Assembly (NCBI GenBank): GCA_033557675.1
Contig: JAWQRM010000693.1
Span: 1-20,384, forward strand
Length of the DNA stretch: 20,384 nucleotides
Reading direction: 5' to 3'
DNA from: Coptodactyla brooksi
Lineage: Eukaryota; Arthropoda; Insecta; Coleoptera; Scarabaeidae
Shown in pieces: positions 1 to 8,477 of this stretch (positions are counted from its first letter, which is position 1; every line of letters starts with the position of its first letter). The position numbers and the translations under genes are program-made. The notes under the pieces are model-generated. The model was not told the origin of the DNA. It saw nothing but the letters and a program-made list of their open reading frames with translations, and searched no databases.

Positions 1-2
1 TT

Positions 3-6
<4 letters not shown>

Positions 7-44
<38 letters not shown>
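7..44. repeat. (TA)n microsatellite
   Basis: An almost pure run of TA dinucleotides at the left edge of the window. It is a simple repeat and could be longer outside the window. Confidence 0.97.
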
Positions 45-47
<3 letters not shown>

Positions 48-73
48 GATTATAACATTGATAAATTATAACA

Positions 74-622
74 TTGATGAAAATTGAAGATCAACAAAGG
101 ATGGGAATGAGACTGAAAACTGTTCGCCAAGAAAACCTAAATGTTTTATTTGACGTGAAGATGCGCATTATTTGTCAAGTGGTAGACAGTAACAAGATAG
201 CTACCACAGTTAATGGAAGAAAAACAGTGCAAGAAGCAGCCGCCATAAGAGATGACAGTTCCAAAAAGGCTTAAAAGTTAGGCTGATGACGTTCTGTTTG
301 TGTATCACGTGACAAACCAGTGCTATAAAACGTATACTTTAAAAAAATCTTGAAAAAGATATCAGCAGAAAAGGCTAGTAGTGAAGTATCAGAAAGGGAA
401 GATGCCCATGCCAATGACGAATTTTCAATGAAAACGAAATTATCTGTTGTACCACGAGAGGTTCCTTCATCAATTGTGGCATTTGAAAAAAAATGCGAAT
501 TATAGGTCCTAAGGTTAAAGAAAGATATGGCTTCACACTAGCAGAAACCCGTGAATTGTTAAATGAATTGGCTGGTAGAAACGTAATTAGAAACAACGAA
601 ATTAAATTGATGAGATAACATC
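74..622 (+). pseudogene. decayed remnant of an unrecognised protein, possibly transposon-borne
   Basis: Consecutive open segments lie in shifting frames on the plus strand: about 80-272 (includes ATTVNGRKTVQEAA), 288-350 (VYHVTNQCYKTYTLKK), 351-505 (SAEKASSEVSERED, then VVPREVPSS) and about 489-617 (RYGFTLAETRELLNEL). Each piece has normal protein-like composition, and they follow one another with single-base frame changes, as expected of one old broken gene. The spaced V-Y-H, C-Y-K and basic residues recall large uncharacterised proteins found in many copies in arthropod genomes, but I cannot name the family. It is followed directly by a transposase tail in the same orientation. Whether the two belonged to one element is unknown. 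Confidence 0.35.
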
Positions 623-636
623 AAAATCTTTTCTCC

Positions 637-940
637 CGAACGATGAAGTTGACGAAAATAATGTTACATAACCACCAAGATTGTCCAACTTAAACTCCGT
701 TTCATTTATTTTGTGGAGAGTTATCTGAAAAGTCGTGTTTACCTTTCGGAACCTGAGTGCACGGATGATGTTAAACGCATACACGAAGAAGCGAGGAGCA
801 TTCCTCAATGCTTGATTCTGATTAATTCAATTAACCTCATGATTAATTCAATTCAAGCGTTCCCTAATCGAATTCACTATTGTCAAGAGAGAATGGGCAC
901 AATTCGAACACGGTTTATAAATAGCTTTTTGTATTTAAAT
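637..940 (+). pseudogene. C-terminal fragment of a Tc1/mariner (IS630-like) transposase
   Basis: Around 670-720 the translation gives PPRLSNLNSVSFILW. This is a decayed form of the PPRSPDLxPLDFFLWG signature that carries the third catalytic Asp in a large insect group of Tc1/mariner-superfamily transposases; the Asp is now Asn. After a frameshift, an open frame continues with YLKSRVY, EEARSIPQ and PNRIHYCQERMG, matching the family's usual C-terminal order (WGYLKxxVY, then ExIRxIP, then FxxRxxxCxxxxGxxFE). The N-terminal helix-turn-helix and the first two catalytic Asp are absent. A 21-bp in-frame duplication sits inside (819-853). It cannot be active. The family call is from motif order only. 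Confidence 0.6.
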
Positions 941-949
941 TATACATAG

Positions 950-1270
950 CTTTAATGTAGGAAAAATGTTATCATTGTTTACGATTTTGTGTATATTTAA
1001 TAAAAGTACTTTTTATGGCCCCTGATTCGATTACGAAACGGAGCTACTCTATACTTTTTTGGTAAGAGTTTTAAACTTTTGATGTTTTCCTTTGCCATTT
1101 CTTAGTTGCCTAGCAACACTTGCCATCTTTAGCTTAAGGTTGCAGAGCTAGTTTTAAATATGACACCACTCCCCATTTAAAAAGCTTATTAAGTTGACTG
1201 CGCAGGTCAAGTTTGCAATTTCTGTATATAATTTCCAAAGACATGTATCATATCACTTTGCTTGGTACAT
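950..1270. other. intergenic stretch, nothing recognised
   Basis: Mixed AT-rich sequence without a convincing coding frame, RNA or repeat. It could include the untranslated 3' end of the preceding transposase remnant, but no terminal inverted repeat was identified. Confidence 0.6.
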
Positions 1271-1282
1271 CAATACATAACA

Positions 1283-1712
1283 AGCATTGTCGCGTGGGGT
1301 GTTGGGGTGGTTCCCCTCCTACTCTACGTTTCTTTGCCTCTACTTGCCTACCCTAACCAGCTACTCGCTCCCCGTTTTGTCCCTAACACTAACTATCTAT
1401 CTGTATGCCCTAGCTTTGGTTTGGTCTATCGCGAGGGTACCGATATTATATTGTATATTATTTCCACCTACCTTTGTTCTGTAACAGACACTCTTTCACT
1501 AGGACACTTCAGGGGGTACCTTTCAGGACTGATTCTAGAGAGACAACTTCTTCCTCTGCAACCTCTTTATTTTTCCACGACGCGACTACAAGTCTCTATT
1601 CTTCTTCCGTCGTTGGTCGAACTCCCTACCGATTCTTCGTTATTTCCGGTTGTTTGCCGACGCTGCAATCTTACTAGTTCGACCAACGACGCTTACAGTA
1701 ATTTCTGTAACT
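1283..1712 (+). repeat. pyrimidine-rich block, possible solo LTR
   Basis: The plus strand is strongly enriched in C and T. All three plus frames therefore stay open for long distances (for example 1262-1714) without resembling any protein. The block begins near TGTCGCGTGGGG and includes TATA-like sequence at about 1445-1460. A perfect 16-bp inverted repeat occurs at 1608-1623 and 1676-1691. A TGT start, an internal TATA-like box and a sharp compositional edge would fit an LTR of a Gypsy- or BEL-type retrotransposon. I found no matching second LTR, no clear target-site duplication and no clear ACA end, so this is only a suggestion. Confidence 0.3.
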
Positions 1713-2044
1713 GAGACTTTACGTGGCAATATATCAACAAAAATATTGCTGTTTAAGATCAATTCCTGACATTTCAAGATACTTAACCATTTAGATCAGT
1801 GGTCTACAGATTTATTTTGGCCGTGGACCCCTTACCACAATAGAAACTTAATCATGGAACCCCAAGTGAATTAACTTTTAATTAAATTTAATAAGTGAAT
1901 TAATTGCACGTAAATAGGTAAAAGAATGCACATTTTTAATTTTTAGTAGAATGTATACTAGTTTTAGGAAAACAAAAGAAAAATGGAATTGTTTGAAAAT
2001 ATTCACAAGTGTATTTATAATTTTTAGTGAGAAGGATGAATCTG

Positions 2045-3094
2045 ATGGGATGATACCAGTTTGTTTATGTTTGGCTCCATTTTCGACAATAACTTTCATA
2101 AGTCGTCAAGATCAGTACTTTGTAGTCGGTTTCCTTTCTTCGTAATAAGGTTTGCCACTGCACTAAATTCACGTTCTACCAAATACGATGACGGGAAAGC
2201 AAGCAACAAAACTTCTGTATAACAGTCTCTAATGCAGGGTACAAAATTGCAATCTGCCTTTGTAGCCAAAATTGGTGGAATCCTTCTTCAAACTGTTGGT
2301 TTTAGCTCCTTATTCGTGGATATTTCAATAAAATGCGCTTGTATTGATATCGGCGCATCTGAGACTTCTATCCTACTTGAATAAGGGTTTAATACCCAAT
2401 CTGGTATGTTAATGTAGAGAATTTCATGAAATCTTTGACTAAACTCAGAGTGTACAGATGTTAAGTGTTGACAGTAAGCCAACAAATCTTTATCAGATTT
2501 CTGCAATTTCGCAAGATTTGGAGACTGAGAACATTGTCCTCTCCCCAAAAGTTTTGTAACAAAGTTTTGTAATGCAGATATTATACTTTTAGTTTTGATA
2601 AAATGTAATTGATCACTTTGTACCTTCAACTTTATTTCATTAAATTTGATGAATAAGTTAGTCATACACCTTTAGACAACCATCGAACTTCTGTATTAAA
2701 TAGTAAACGAGTGTATTCTTCATCATTTTCCAAGCAAAGTTGGGCGAATAATCTGGAATTCAAGCTAATACTTTTGATTTTATTAACGGCTTTAATGACA
2801 TAATTTAATGAGGCATGTAAGCGTTCATGGTCGCGTTTTGGTCGCCAAGATTTTTGGCGACCAAATGTTGTCGATAAATGACACAATGTACAGTTAATGT
2901 ATTCGGCAGAGCTTCTTTTAAGTATGCTAGAAGGCGGTAGCAATAGAAAGGATGTTACTTAATTGTCATAACATAACATAACATAAAGAATTTTCAACAT
3001 CCTGTGCCATTTCGTCAATTCTTCTTTGTACCGTATTATTACTCAGTGGAATTCTTTTTATAATATCGGAAGCTGGTTTATGCATCATTGTGCG
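2045..3094 (-). pseudogene. hAT/Buster transposase (ZBED5/SCAND3-like), broken
   Basis: Read on the minus strand from 3094, the order of motifs is that of Buster-type hAT transposases. Pieces include IPLSNNTVQRRIDEMAQDV (about 3000-3055), LHASLNYVIKAVNKIKS then SRLFAQLC and TEVRWLSKG (2662-2835), LFIKFNEIKLK and YCQHLTSVHSEFSQRF and IPDWVLNPYSS (2288-2660), then LVERxFSAV.NLITKKGNRL (about 2110-2185) from the C-terminal hAT dimerisation domain. The N-terminal BED zinc finger is not seen. A segment appears deleted at about 2662, where WLSKG joins directly to the FxKFNE region. Several frameshifts and stops, plus a (CATAA)4 insertion at 2967-2986, make it inactive. The same family has given rise to domesticated vertebrate genes, but nothing here suggests domestication. 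Confidence 0.9.
2967..2986. repeat. (CATAA)4 microsatellite inside the hAT pseudogene
   Basis: Four perfect pentanucleotide units interrupt the transposase reading frame downstream (minus strand) of the NNTVQRR motif. Confidence 0.9.
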
Positions 3095-3517
3095 TATTGC
3101 TTTACTTACACTTTACTTACTTGACTTTCCGGATTGTGTCTGTCAAGAAAAAATAAATCAATTAAACTTAGATCCTCAGATTACAAGAACTAAAAGCAGA
3201 TATAGCGCACGCAAAACCATAATGAGGTTAAGAAAGTTAATATGATTAATACAAACTCAGGTTTATGTTGTATTATACTTATTTTTCGAACTTATAGTAG
3301 GAGGCACCCATAGCAATAATCTTTAACTAGCGTTCAGTTTTAATCACTTACGCTATAATACTAACATACAATATAATAGCACAATTTGCACTTATATATC
3401 ATGAGATAAGCGTCCGACACAGTATTTGAATAAAAATATTGGAACTCAATGAACTCAGATCATCTCATGGACCCCCAGGGGTCCGTATGGACCACTTTGG
3501 GAACCTATGGTCTAGAT

Positions 3518-4531
3518 TAAGATAATAGTGATCCACGAACTGGTGCATTGTTTGGCGTCTTATATTCGAAATTATGACAACAGGTAGGAAAGTTGTCTAT
3601 CAAGAAAATAAAATGCAAACATAAAGATATACTAAAATATAACTTTCATACCAAAGAAACACGGATTAGCAGATTGCCAAAATCTAAGAACAGATCAACA
3701 GATAAGTCTAGCTACCTAAAATTAAACGATGAAATTTCGGGCGTAGATGAGCTTTCTAATACAGTTCAAATCACGTGACGTTGGTTGCTGGTTGTCATTT
3801 CGTCTGCCGTTGCAGGAGAACTTCTTCAGGGCTGCTGTTGATCATCAGTCTCGATTGACAAATGATAACAATAGCAGCAATATACAATAATAGTACAATA
3901 ATAATGTTCATCATAAACCCTTCTTGTCCACAGAAACATTTATGTGCACTGCAATGAAGATACAGCGACGTTAAATGAATAACGATGAAAATAAGGTAAT
4001 GTGATTGCAACACATACGCAAAGATATTTCATTGCGGTTTTAAACGACCTAGAAATAATCTATATCCATTTGCTCGAAAGGCATAATAGATTGCGTTCTA
4101 TCATGTATTATATTAGAGTTGTTGTTGGGTCGTTGCTCGAAAATTACACTCCGCACAAACTGTATTATTTTACCATTATGGTCGCGTTTGCTCGTATTTA
4201 TGGGCTTATATTTCAAGTTGAAACTTACAAGCGGCAGTTAATCACCGACAAGTACCAATTTGCCACGTTGCAGAGCGCGACCGATATTATTGAATGCCGT
4301 AAGTCGCCGATAACTCAGCTAGACGAGCCGAGCGGTAACTTTGGTTAAAATTAAATAAGCTCGTTACGTGTTCCCGTACATTTACGATCGATTTGTGCTA
4401 TGTTTCTTGGCAATAGATCCTGTACCTTCTAGCGTAGTATAGAAGTAAATCTTATCTATAACTTAAAGTGTACAGACAGGTTAAAAGTGGTACTTCATTC
4501 CTTGATATTGCTTTTTTTCCCCAGTTTACAC
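3518..4531. other. unassigned stretch with weak open frames
   Basis: No recognisable protein or repeat. Open frames exist at 3593-3778 (+), 3795-4013 (-) and 4001-4348 (+). The minus frame encodes a hydrophobic segment (about NIIIVLLLYIAAIVIIC), but its start is not supported. Isolated splice-like sites (TTGTCCACAG near 3931, AAGGTAATG near 3993, CCGTAAGT near 4299) do not combine into a convincing gene model. A CACGTG E-box is present near 3773. Confidence 0.5.
4001..4348 (+). CDS. 115-codon open frame, unrecognised
   Basis: This is the longest frame in the 3.5-4.5 kb stretch and runs through sequence with more CG dinucleotides than its surroundings. The product would be a basic, aromatic-rich polypeptide (motifs such as YTPHKLYYFT and FQVETYKRQL) with no domain I know. 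The frame may begin at a non-ATG codon, so its true start is uncertain. It could be an exon, a transposon remnant or chance. A GT-AAGT donor-like site at 4299 lies inside it. Confidence 0.2.
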   Translation: MIATHTQRYFIAVLNDLEIIYIHLLERHNRLRSIMYYIRVVVGSLLENYTPHKLYYFTIMVAFARIYGLIFQVETYKRQLITDKYQFATLQSATDIIECRKSPITQLDEPSGNFG

Positions 4532-4786
4532 TTGGTTCGGAAAGATTTTTTTAATGTTTATTCATCCTTTCTTAAGCACCAGCTTCATCATTCTTCATCG
4601 ACTAATTCTTTCCTCGCTTGAACAACATTTTTACCTTTTTTGCAATAAAAAAGATATTTTCACACATTAACTTTGCAATGTCAGCTGTCAGAATGTATAA
4701 TGCATATATGGTTTAGAATAAAGTTGGCAGTAAAATACAACTGCCTCTGTTGCGAAAAGAACAAAATTACTTTCCGAACAACCCAA
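4532..4786. mobile_element. mariner deletion derivative (255 bp)
   Basis: The left end TTGGTTCGGAAAGATTTTTT and the right end (inward on the minus strand) TTGGGTTGTTCGGAAAGTAA are related inverted repeats. The right end is followed by TA (4787-4788). About 135 bp next to the right end (from about 4650) closely matches 12257-12396, the 5' end of the mariner at 11443-12396. No transposase remains, so this is a MITE-like derivative of the same family. The left TA has decayed. Confidence 0.8.
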
Positions 4787-4789
4787 TAA

Positions 4790-5219
4790 TATGAAACAAA
4801 ATAGAATACGTAAAAAATAATGAAATCGAAGAGAACAAAGCTAAGAGCAAATCAAGAACACAAAAACTGAAGAATATCAAAAAGAAATTACAAGAAAACA
4901 ACGCAACTCATACAAAGGCAACGCTACAGTCAATATCAACATTGTACAAGCTGAAGAATTTGTGCAAAAATAATAAGTAGGTCTTTTACCTGTAAGACCA
5001 TCAGTGAACTTCGAACGGCGCTAGCATACAGAACATATTTGGCAAAAATGAATTAAAAACACCATATACATAAGCATCAAGCGCACAATAAAAAACAGCA
5101 GGGATCTATTAAATAAATTGAAAAACATCTATATCAGCAATAATACAAAAATCATATCATTCAACACAATAACCATGTACACCAACATACTAATACAAGA
5201 AACTATTAACAATAACTAA
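4790..5219 (+). pseudogene. Penelope-like element reverse transcriptase fragment
   Basis: From 4986 one frame reads LPVRPSVNFERR (stop), then a stop, then TIKNSRDLLNKLKNI, then IISFNTITMYTN and IQETINN, ending at 5217. This matches the Penelope-like order PxRPIVNx..YKLAK, NSxDLxxKLKNI and ISFDVxSLYTNIP. The catalytic Asp of the SFD motif is Asn (codon at 5163). The A-rich stretch from 4790 to 4985 (lysine-rich frames) may be the degraded N-terminal part. The palm motifs downstream and the GIY-YIG endonuclease domain are missing. Penelope-like elements are retroelements related to telomerase. About 60 bp downstream lies an inverted pair of Penelope-type terminal motifs. Confidence 0.8.
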
Positions 5220-5663
5220 TTACAAACGAAGGTAAAGTTAAATAATGGTCACCATTTAACCAAAACAAGAAATCAATTGATCAACACGCGTTTCGCTAAC
5301 CATGCTGTGTCTAATAATTAATATAAATAGAACCTACGCTTTTTTTAAATCTTTTTGTCGCTCTCGATGTAGTTATAACATGGTTAACTAAGCGTGCGTT
5401 GAGCATTTGTTATAAAACCAATGGTTCCAAACCCATAAATTTAGTTAAACAAAATATACAAACCAATATGATGCAAAGAAGTTACCAGCTCGCTGAGAAC
5501 AATATCACAGTGAAATTATGTTACTGTGACAAGTAAAATAAGTTAACAATAAACAATAGAAACAGAAAAATTGATTATCCATGATAAGCCGAATACTAGG
5601 AATATTGTCGGAAATATTCCTCAAAAAACTGATTGTAGGAATATTTCTATTTCTATTCCTATA
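5220..5663. other. AT-rich spacer with an imperfect inverted repeat
   Basis: It contains 24-bp inverted arms at 5281-5304 and 5379-5402 (19 of 24 pairs). Each arm resembles the terminal motif at 13235-13258. A smaller hairpin with AGGAATAT/ATATTCCT arms lies at 5597-5620. No coding frame is recognised. Confidence 0.6.
5281..5402. repeat. inverted pair of Penelope-type terminal motifs
   Basis: The minus-strand reading of 5281-5304 is CATGGTTAGCGAAACGCG plus TGTTGA. The plus strand at 5379-5402 reads CATGGTTAACTAAGCGTG plus CGTTGA. Both resemble TTGGTTGGCGAAACGTGCG at about 13235. They lie just after a Penelope-like reverse transcriptase fragment, which suggests they are terminal repeats of such elements. 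Confidence 0.5.
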
Positions 5664-5707
5664 CCATTCCTTAATTTATTCCTAAGATGGAATAAATTAA
5701 GAAATGG
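5664..5707. repeat. 19-bp-stem hairpin with a 6-nt loop
   Basis: Arms 5664-5682 and 5689-5707 pair at 18 of 19 positions (a single C/A mismatch) around the loop TAAGAT. The inner 13 bp are perfect. Such a compact near-perfect hairpin could be a palindromic insertion, the core of a tiny MITE or a precursor RNA. Confidence 0.85.
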
Positions 5708-5888
5708 ACGAAAAAATGCGCCAATCAGGACCCAGAAGTAAGTGACTTTTTCTATTGAAAACCAAAGTTAATTGAACTGCTTCTCTGACAAATATACGAG
5801 AACTAGAAGAAAATGTTGCAATATTTTATAATAATATGCAACAGGCAGCCTGGGAAACTATATACAGTATTATTTTTAATCATGTGCC
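5708..5888. other. AT-rich spacer before the piggyBac remnant
   Basis: No coding frame or repeat is recognised. By position it could hold the lost 3' part of the piggyBac transposase, but the translation shows no match to the family's C-terminal region. Confidence 0.5.
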
Positions 5889-5889
5889 T

Positions 5890-7008
5890 CCCTACCGTAA
5901 AGTCTAAAGATTGTGAGGTTTTCGCTTTTTTGATACGTAGGAAACAATGGTATTTGTAGATAAAAATCCGAAAATTGACGATTGTACTGGTCGTTTCCTA
6001 TGAGGTAAAAATTCGGGAGGTATAACTCGTTTATTTTTTTTTATTGTGCCAGTATATGTTAACTGTTTCTTTTTCAGTTTTTTAACAAGTTCTGCTGAGC
6101 TATACCACTTGTCACCTGTAATATTTCTGTTGGAATTTTCAACACATTGTGCTAGTCGTAAAACAACTCTAGTTGGATTTGACAATTTTGGTCTGATATT
6201 AGCAATGGTTTTCATTACGGCACCAGCATAGATTTCTACATTGACGATGTAATGAATGAGTCTTTGTATCGGCTAGTATTGGCATATTTGGCGGGTTTAT
6301 TCCGAATAAACATCCTAAAGGACCATCTTCCTAGAAATGGAATAAACAGTTTATCAATTGTCAAATAACATCCTGGCGAAAAGGATATTTTTGATCGAGA
6401 GGCAAATTCATCAAACAAATCTGAAATTGCAGCTAGCTTATTTGTTGTAACCCTTTCTTTTCTAGTTGTAACATTGTCAAATTTGATACAAATTAGTAGA
6501 AAAGGAAAACGAGCAAGGCTCATGGAATTTCAAAAAATAGGTATTCCTGTACCATCCATCGCCCATATTGATCTAATGTCTTGATGACTGGATTTGAAAA
6601 TTCCTTGTAAGTACAGAAGTTCCAGAAACGCTTTGAGAGAAGCTGAAGGGATACCATCTCGAGCAGAACCTATAATTCCAGGCAGAATACGAATTAAATT
6701 ATGAGATGCCGTGCGACCTCTGATAATTGGCGTTTTCGCCCTTTTGGTACCATCTTTTCCATACCAGACATTACTAGTTGCTGCTTCTTGTACTTCGTCT
6801 GAATCAGAAATTTCCAGCTCACTCCCAGAATCATGATCACTGTAAGCTTCATTATCCTCTCTTTCCTGGTTACTTCATTCGCGTTTAGGTCTGTCCTATT
6901 TTCTCCTTCACTATCAGATTCGGCATCTACGTCAATTGGTCCTCCTTTTCCCAAAATTCCTGATTGGTCAATATCTCTTCTAACTGCTTGTCTGATAATC
7001 CTCGCCAT
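5890..7008 (-). pseudogene. piggyBac transposase, broken and C-terminally truncated
   Basis: The gene starts at ATG 7006-7008 (MARIIRQAVRRDIDQ) with an acidic N-terminal region (DVDAESDSEGEN). After a frameshift near 6850 it continues SDSDEVQEAATSNVWYG, then RTASHNLIRILPG, LELLYLQGI and SSHQDIRSIWA. A TGA follows just before 6524. Next come MSLARFPFLL, TNKLAAISDLFDEF, LTIDKLFIPFLGR (first catalytic Asp) and KPAKYA, a frameshift near 6250, then VEIYAGA, LSNPTRVVLRLAQ, NITGDKWYSSAELVKKLKKK (second catalytic Asp), VIPPEFLPHR and TIVSYVSKKRK. The order is that of the DDE_Tnp_1_7 domain. The third catalytic Asp and the cysteine-rich tail are missing. The family catalyses cut-and-paste transposition at TTAA. 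Terminal repeats were not identified. Confidence 0.92.
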
Positions 7009-7478
7009 TTTATGAACGTGTATTTACATACACGAACTGTCGGCGGAGCGGCAAGGTTATACTAATAAGCCTAAAGGACTTTTTTTTTGAAAACAATACG
7101 TACAAAATAGCACAAAATACGCTTACCTATTTGAAACTTGGAAAACATAAATATTATTTAATCTGTACATTGGATACTACTCAAAGACGCGTTGGATACA
7201 CACGTGCGTGGTGTCGCTCCGTGTTTATTCTGTGATTACAGCGTTGCAGTGATTACGGATTGGATTGGATTGGATTGGATTGCAGTGATTACCTGCACAT
7301 TTAATATGCCACAGGAGTCTAATTCGACGGGTAGTGTAGAATTGTATTCATGTACAACGTAAATTAATTCGGGTTTGGATTTTTAATGAATGTTAAAAAT
7401 TATTCCAACTCGTGGACTCGTTCCATCTGCGATTCCATTATGCTACTAATTTTAGCATTAAGTTCACTTATAGTTCAC
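7009..7478. other. spacer with a pentanucleotide repeat
   Basis: The part next to 7008 should be the 5' leader of the piggyBac remnant. The rest contains the GGATT microsatellite inside a short direct repeat (7244-7292). No gene is recognised. Confidence 0.6.
7257..7281 (+). repeat. (GGATT)5 microsatellite
   Basis: Five perfect GGATT units lie exactly between two copies of TTGCAGTGATTAC (7244-7256 and 7280-7292; the second copy overlaps the end of the last unit). Confidence 0.95.
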
Positions 7479-8290
7479 TTAGAGATCATTCATAAATACA
7501 ACAAACAGTAACGGTCCCAATATACTGCCCTGAGGAACACCGAGACCAGTTCTTAAGTTATCGGATTTTAAGGGCAAAATTTGCAAGTTACATTGCGATC
7601 CATCTCTCAGGTATGATTCTATAATATATTTAGCTTGGTCATGAAAACCGTATCTCTCTAATTTTACACAACTTACTCCCTTATCGATGCAATCAAATGC
7701 CTTGGATAAATCTAGGTTGATGACACATGTATATCGTTTCTGCTCTATAGCAGACAAAATGTCACAAGTATATTCGAATAATGCTGTATCCGTTCCATAG
7801 TACTTTATGAAGCCATGCTGCCTAGGACTAAGCAGGTTATACTTTCTAATGAACAAAAGTAATCTTTCGAGGATCGGTTTTTGTAGAATTTTACTGAATC
7901 TTGATAGTAGGCTAATCGGACGATAGATAGTGATTTCCGCAGGATTAACATTTTTTAATACTGGAGTTATAGTAGAATATTTTAGAGACGTTGGAATATG
8001 CCTTGTTTTAGACAATTATTAAATATTGTACATAACGGTGTGCCTATTGCAGTGATGCTCTTTTTTAGTATGATTACTGGGACTTCGTCATATCCATAAT
8101 TAGCTTTGTTTTTAAAATTTCTCATAATATACGATTTTTCACTTTCTGTAGTAGGGTAAGGAAAAATTGATTTACAGTGTAATGGAATACATGTAACATC
8201 TGGACCATCAGTAGGTGTGATTTCAGAGACCAACGCAAAACTGTGCTTTAGAGACCAATTACAAAACAACTCACTAAAATGTTCTCACAC
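7479..8290 (-). pseudogene. non-LTR retrotransposon (Jockey/CR1-like) reverse transcriptase fragment
   Basis: Read on the minus strand from about 8287: HFSELFCNWSL, then IMRNFKNKANYGYDEVPVIIL and LCTIFNNCLKQGIF. A frameshift near 8000 follows, then HIPTSLKYSTITPVLK, ITIYRPISLLSRFSKILQK, LLSPRQHGF, CVINLDLSKAFDCID (catalytic Asp), LERYGF and GVPQGSILGPLLFVVFMNDL, ending at a TAA at 7479. This is the conserved palm and finger order of LINE reverse transcriptases. The YADD motif and everything downstream are lost, and the endonuclease domain is absent from the 5' side. The fragment is dead because of the frameshift and two-sided truncation. Confidence 0.93.
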
Positions 8291-8298
8291 GTTAGATA

Positions 8299-8475
8299 CC
8301 GACGGGCCCTCAGGACCCAAATATCGCTTCTACGCGGTAACGATTATATTGATTCATGTGTTCGTATTTCCCATAGTAAGTACTCCTTGTAGTGGGAGAG
8401 TATAGAAATGGGTAAGTCACCATTTAGAGAAATAGAGCGAATTAAAATATCCATCGGGTCCTTGGGGCCCATCGG
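8299..8475. mobile_element. 177-bp MITE with GC-rich inverted ends and TA duplication
   Basis: The left end CCGACGGGCCCTCAGGACCC (8299-8318) and the right end GGGTCCTTGGGGCCCATCGG (8456-8475) are inverted repeats matching at 17 of 20 positions. TA flanks both sides (8297-8298, 8476-8477), as expected of Tc1/mariner-type insertion. There is no coding capacity. The element starts about 10 bp beyond the last recognisable LINE codon. Confidence 0.75.
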
Positions 8476-8477
8476 TA

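Larger units (their letters stand above)
1797..3509 (-). mobile_element. hAT (Buster-type) DNA transposon, decayed, with ends and target-site duplication
   Basis: The left end begins CAGTGGTCTACAGA and soon reaches GTGGACCCC. The right end, read inward on the minus strand, is CATAGGTTCCCAAAGTGGTCC followed by GGACCCC. Both fit CAGTGGTTCCCAAA-type hAT ends. Flanking 8-mers are ATTTAGAT (1789-1796) and GTCTAGAT (3510-3517). They match at 6 of 8 positions, and both have TA at positions 4-5, as expected for the nnnTAnnn duplications described for the Buster group. The 1.7-kb element contains one degraded transposase gene on the minus strand. Confidence 0.85.

Noticed and set aside
1262..1714. 150-codon plus-strand open frame
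   Set aside because: The other plus frames are also long there, owing to C/T-rich composition, and the peptide resembles nothing.
3795..4013. Minus-strand frame with a hydrophobic segment, possible small membrane protein
   Set aside because: No supported start, no neighbours and low-complexity codons; the hydrophobic run follows from AT-rich sequence.
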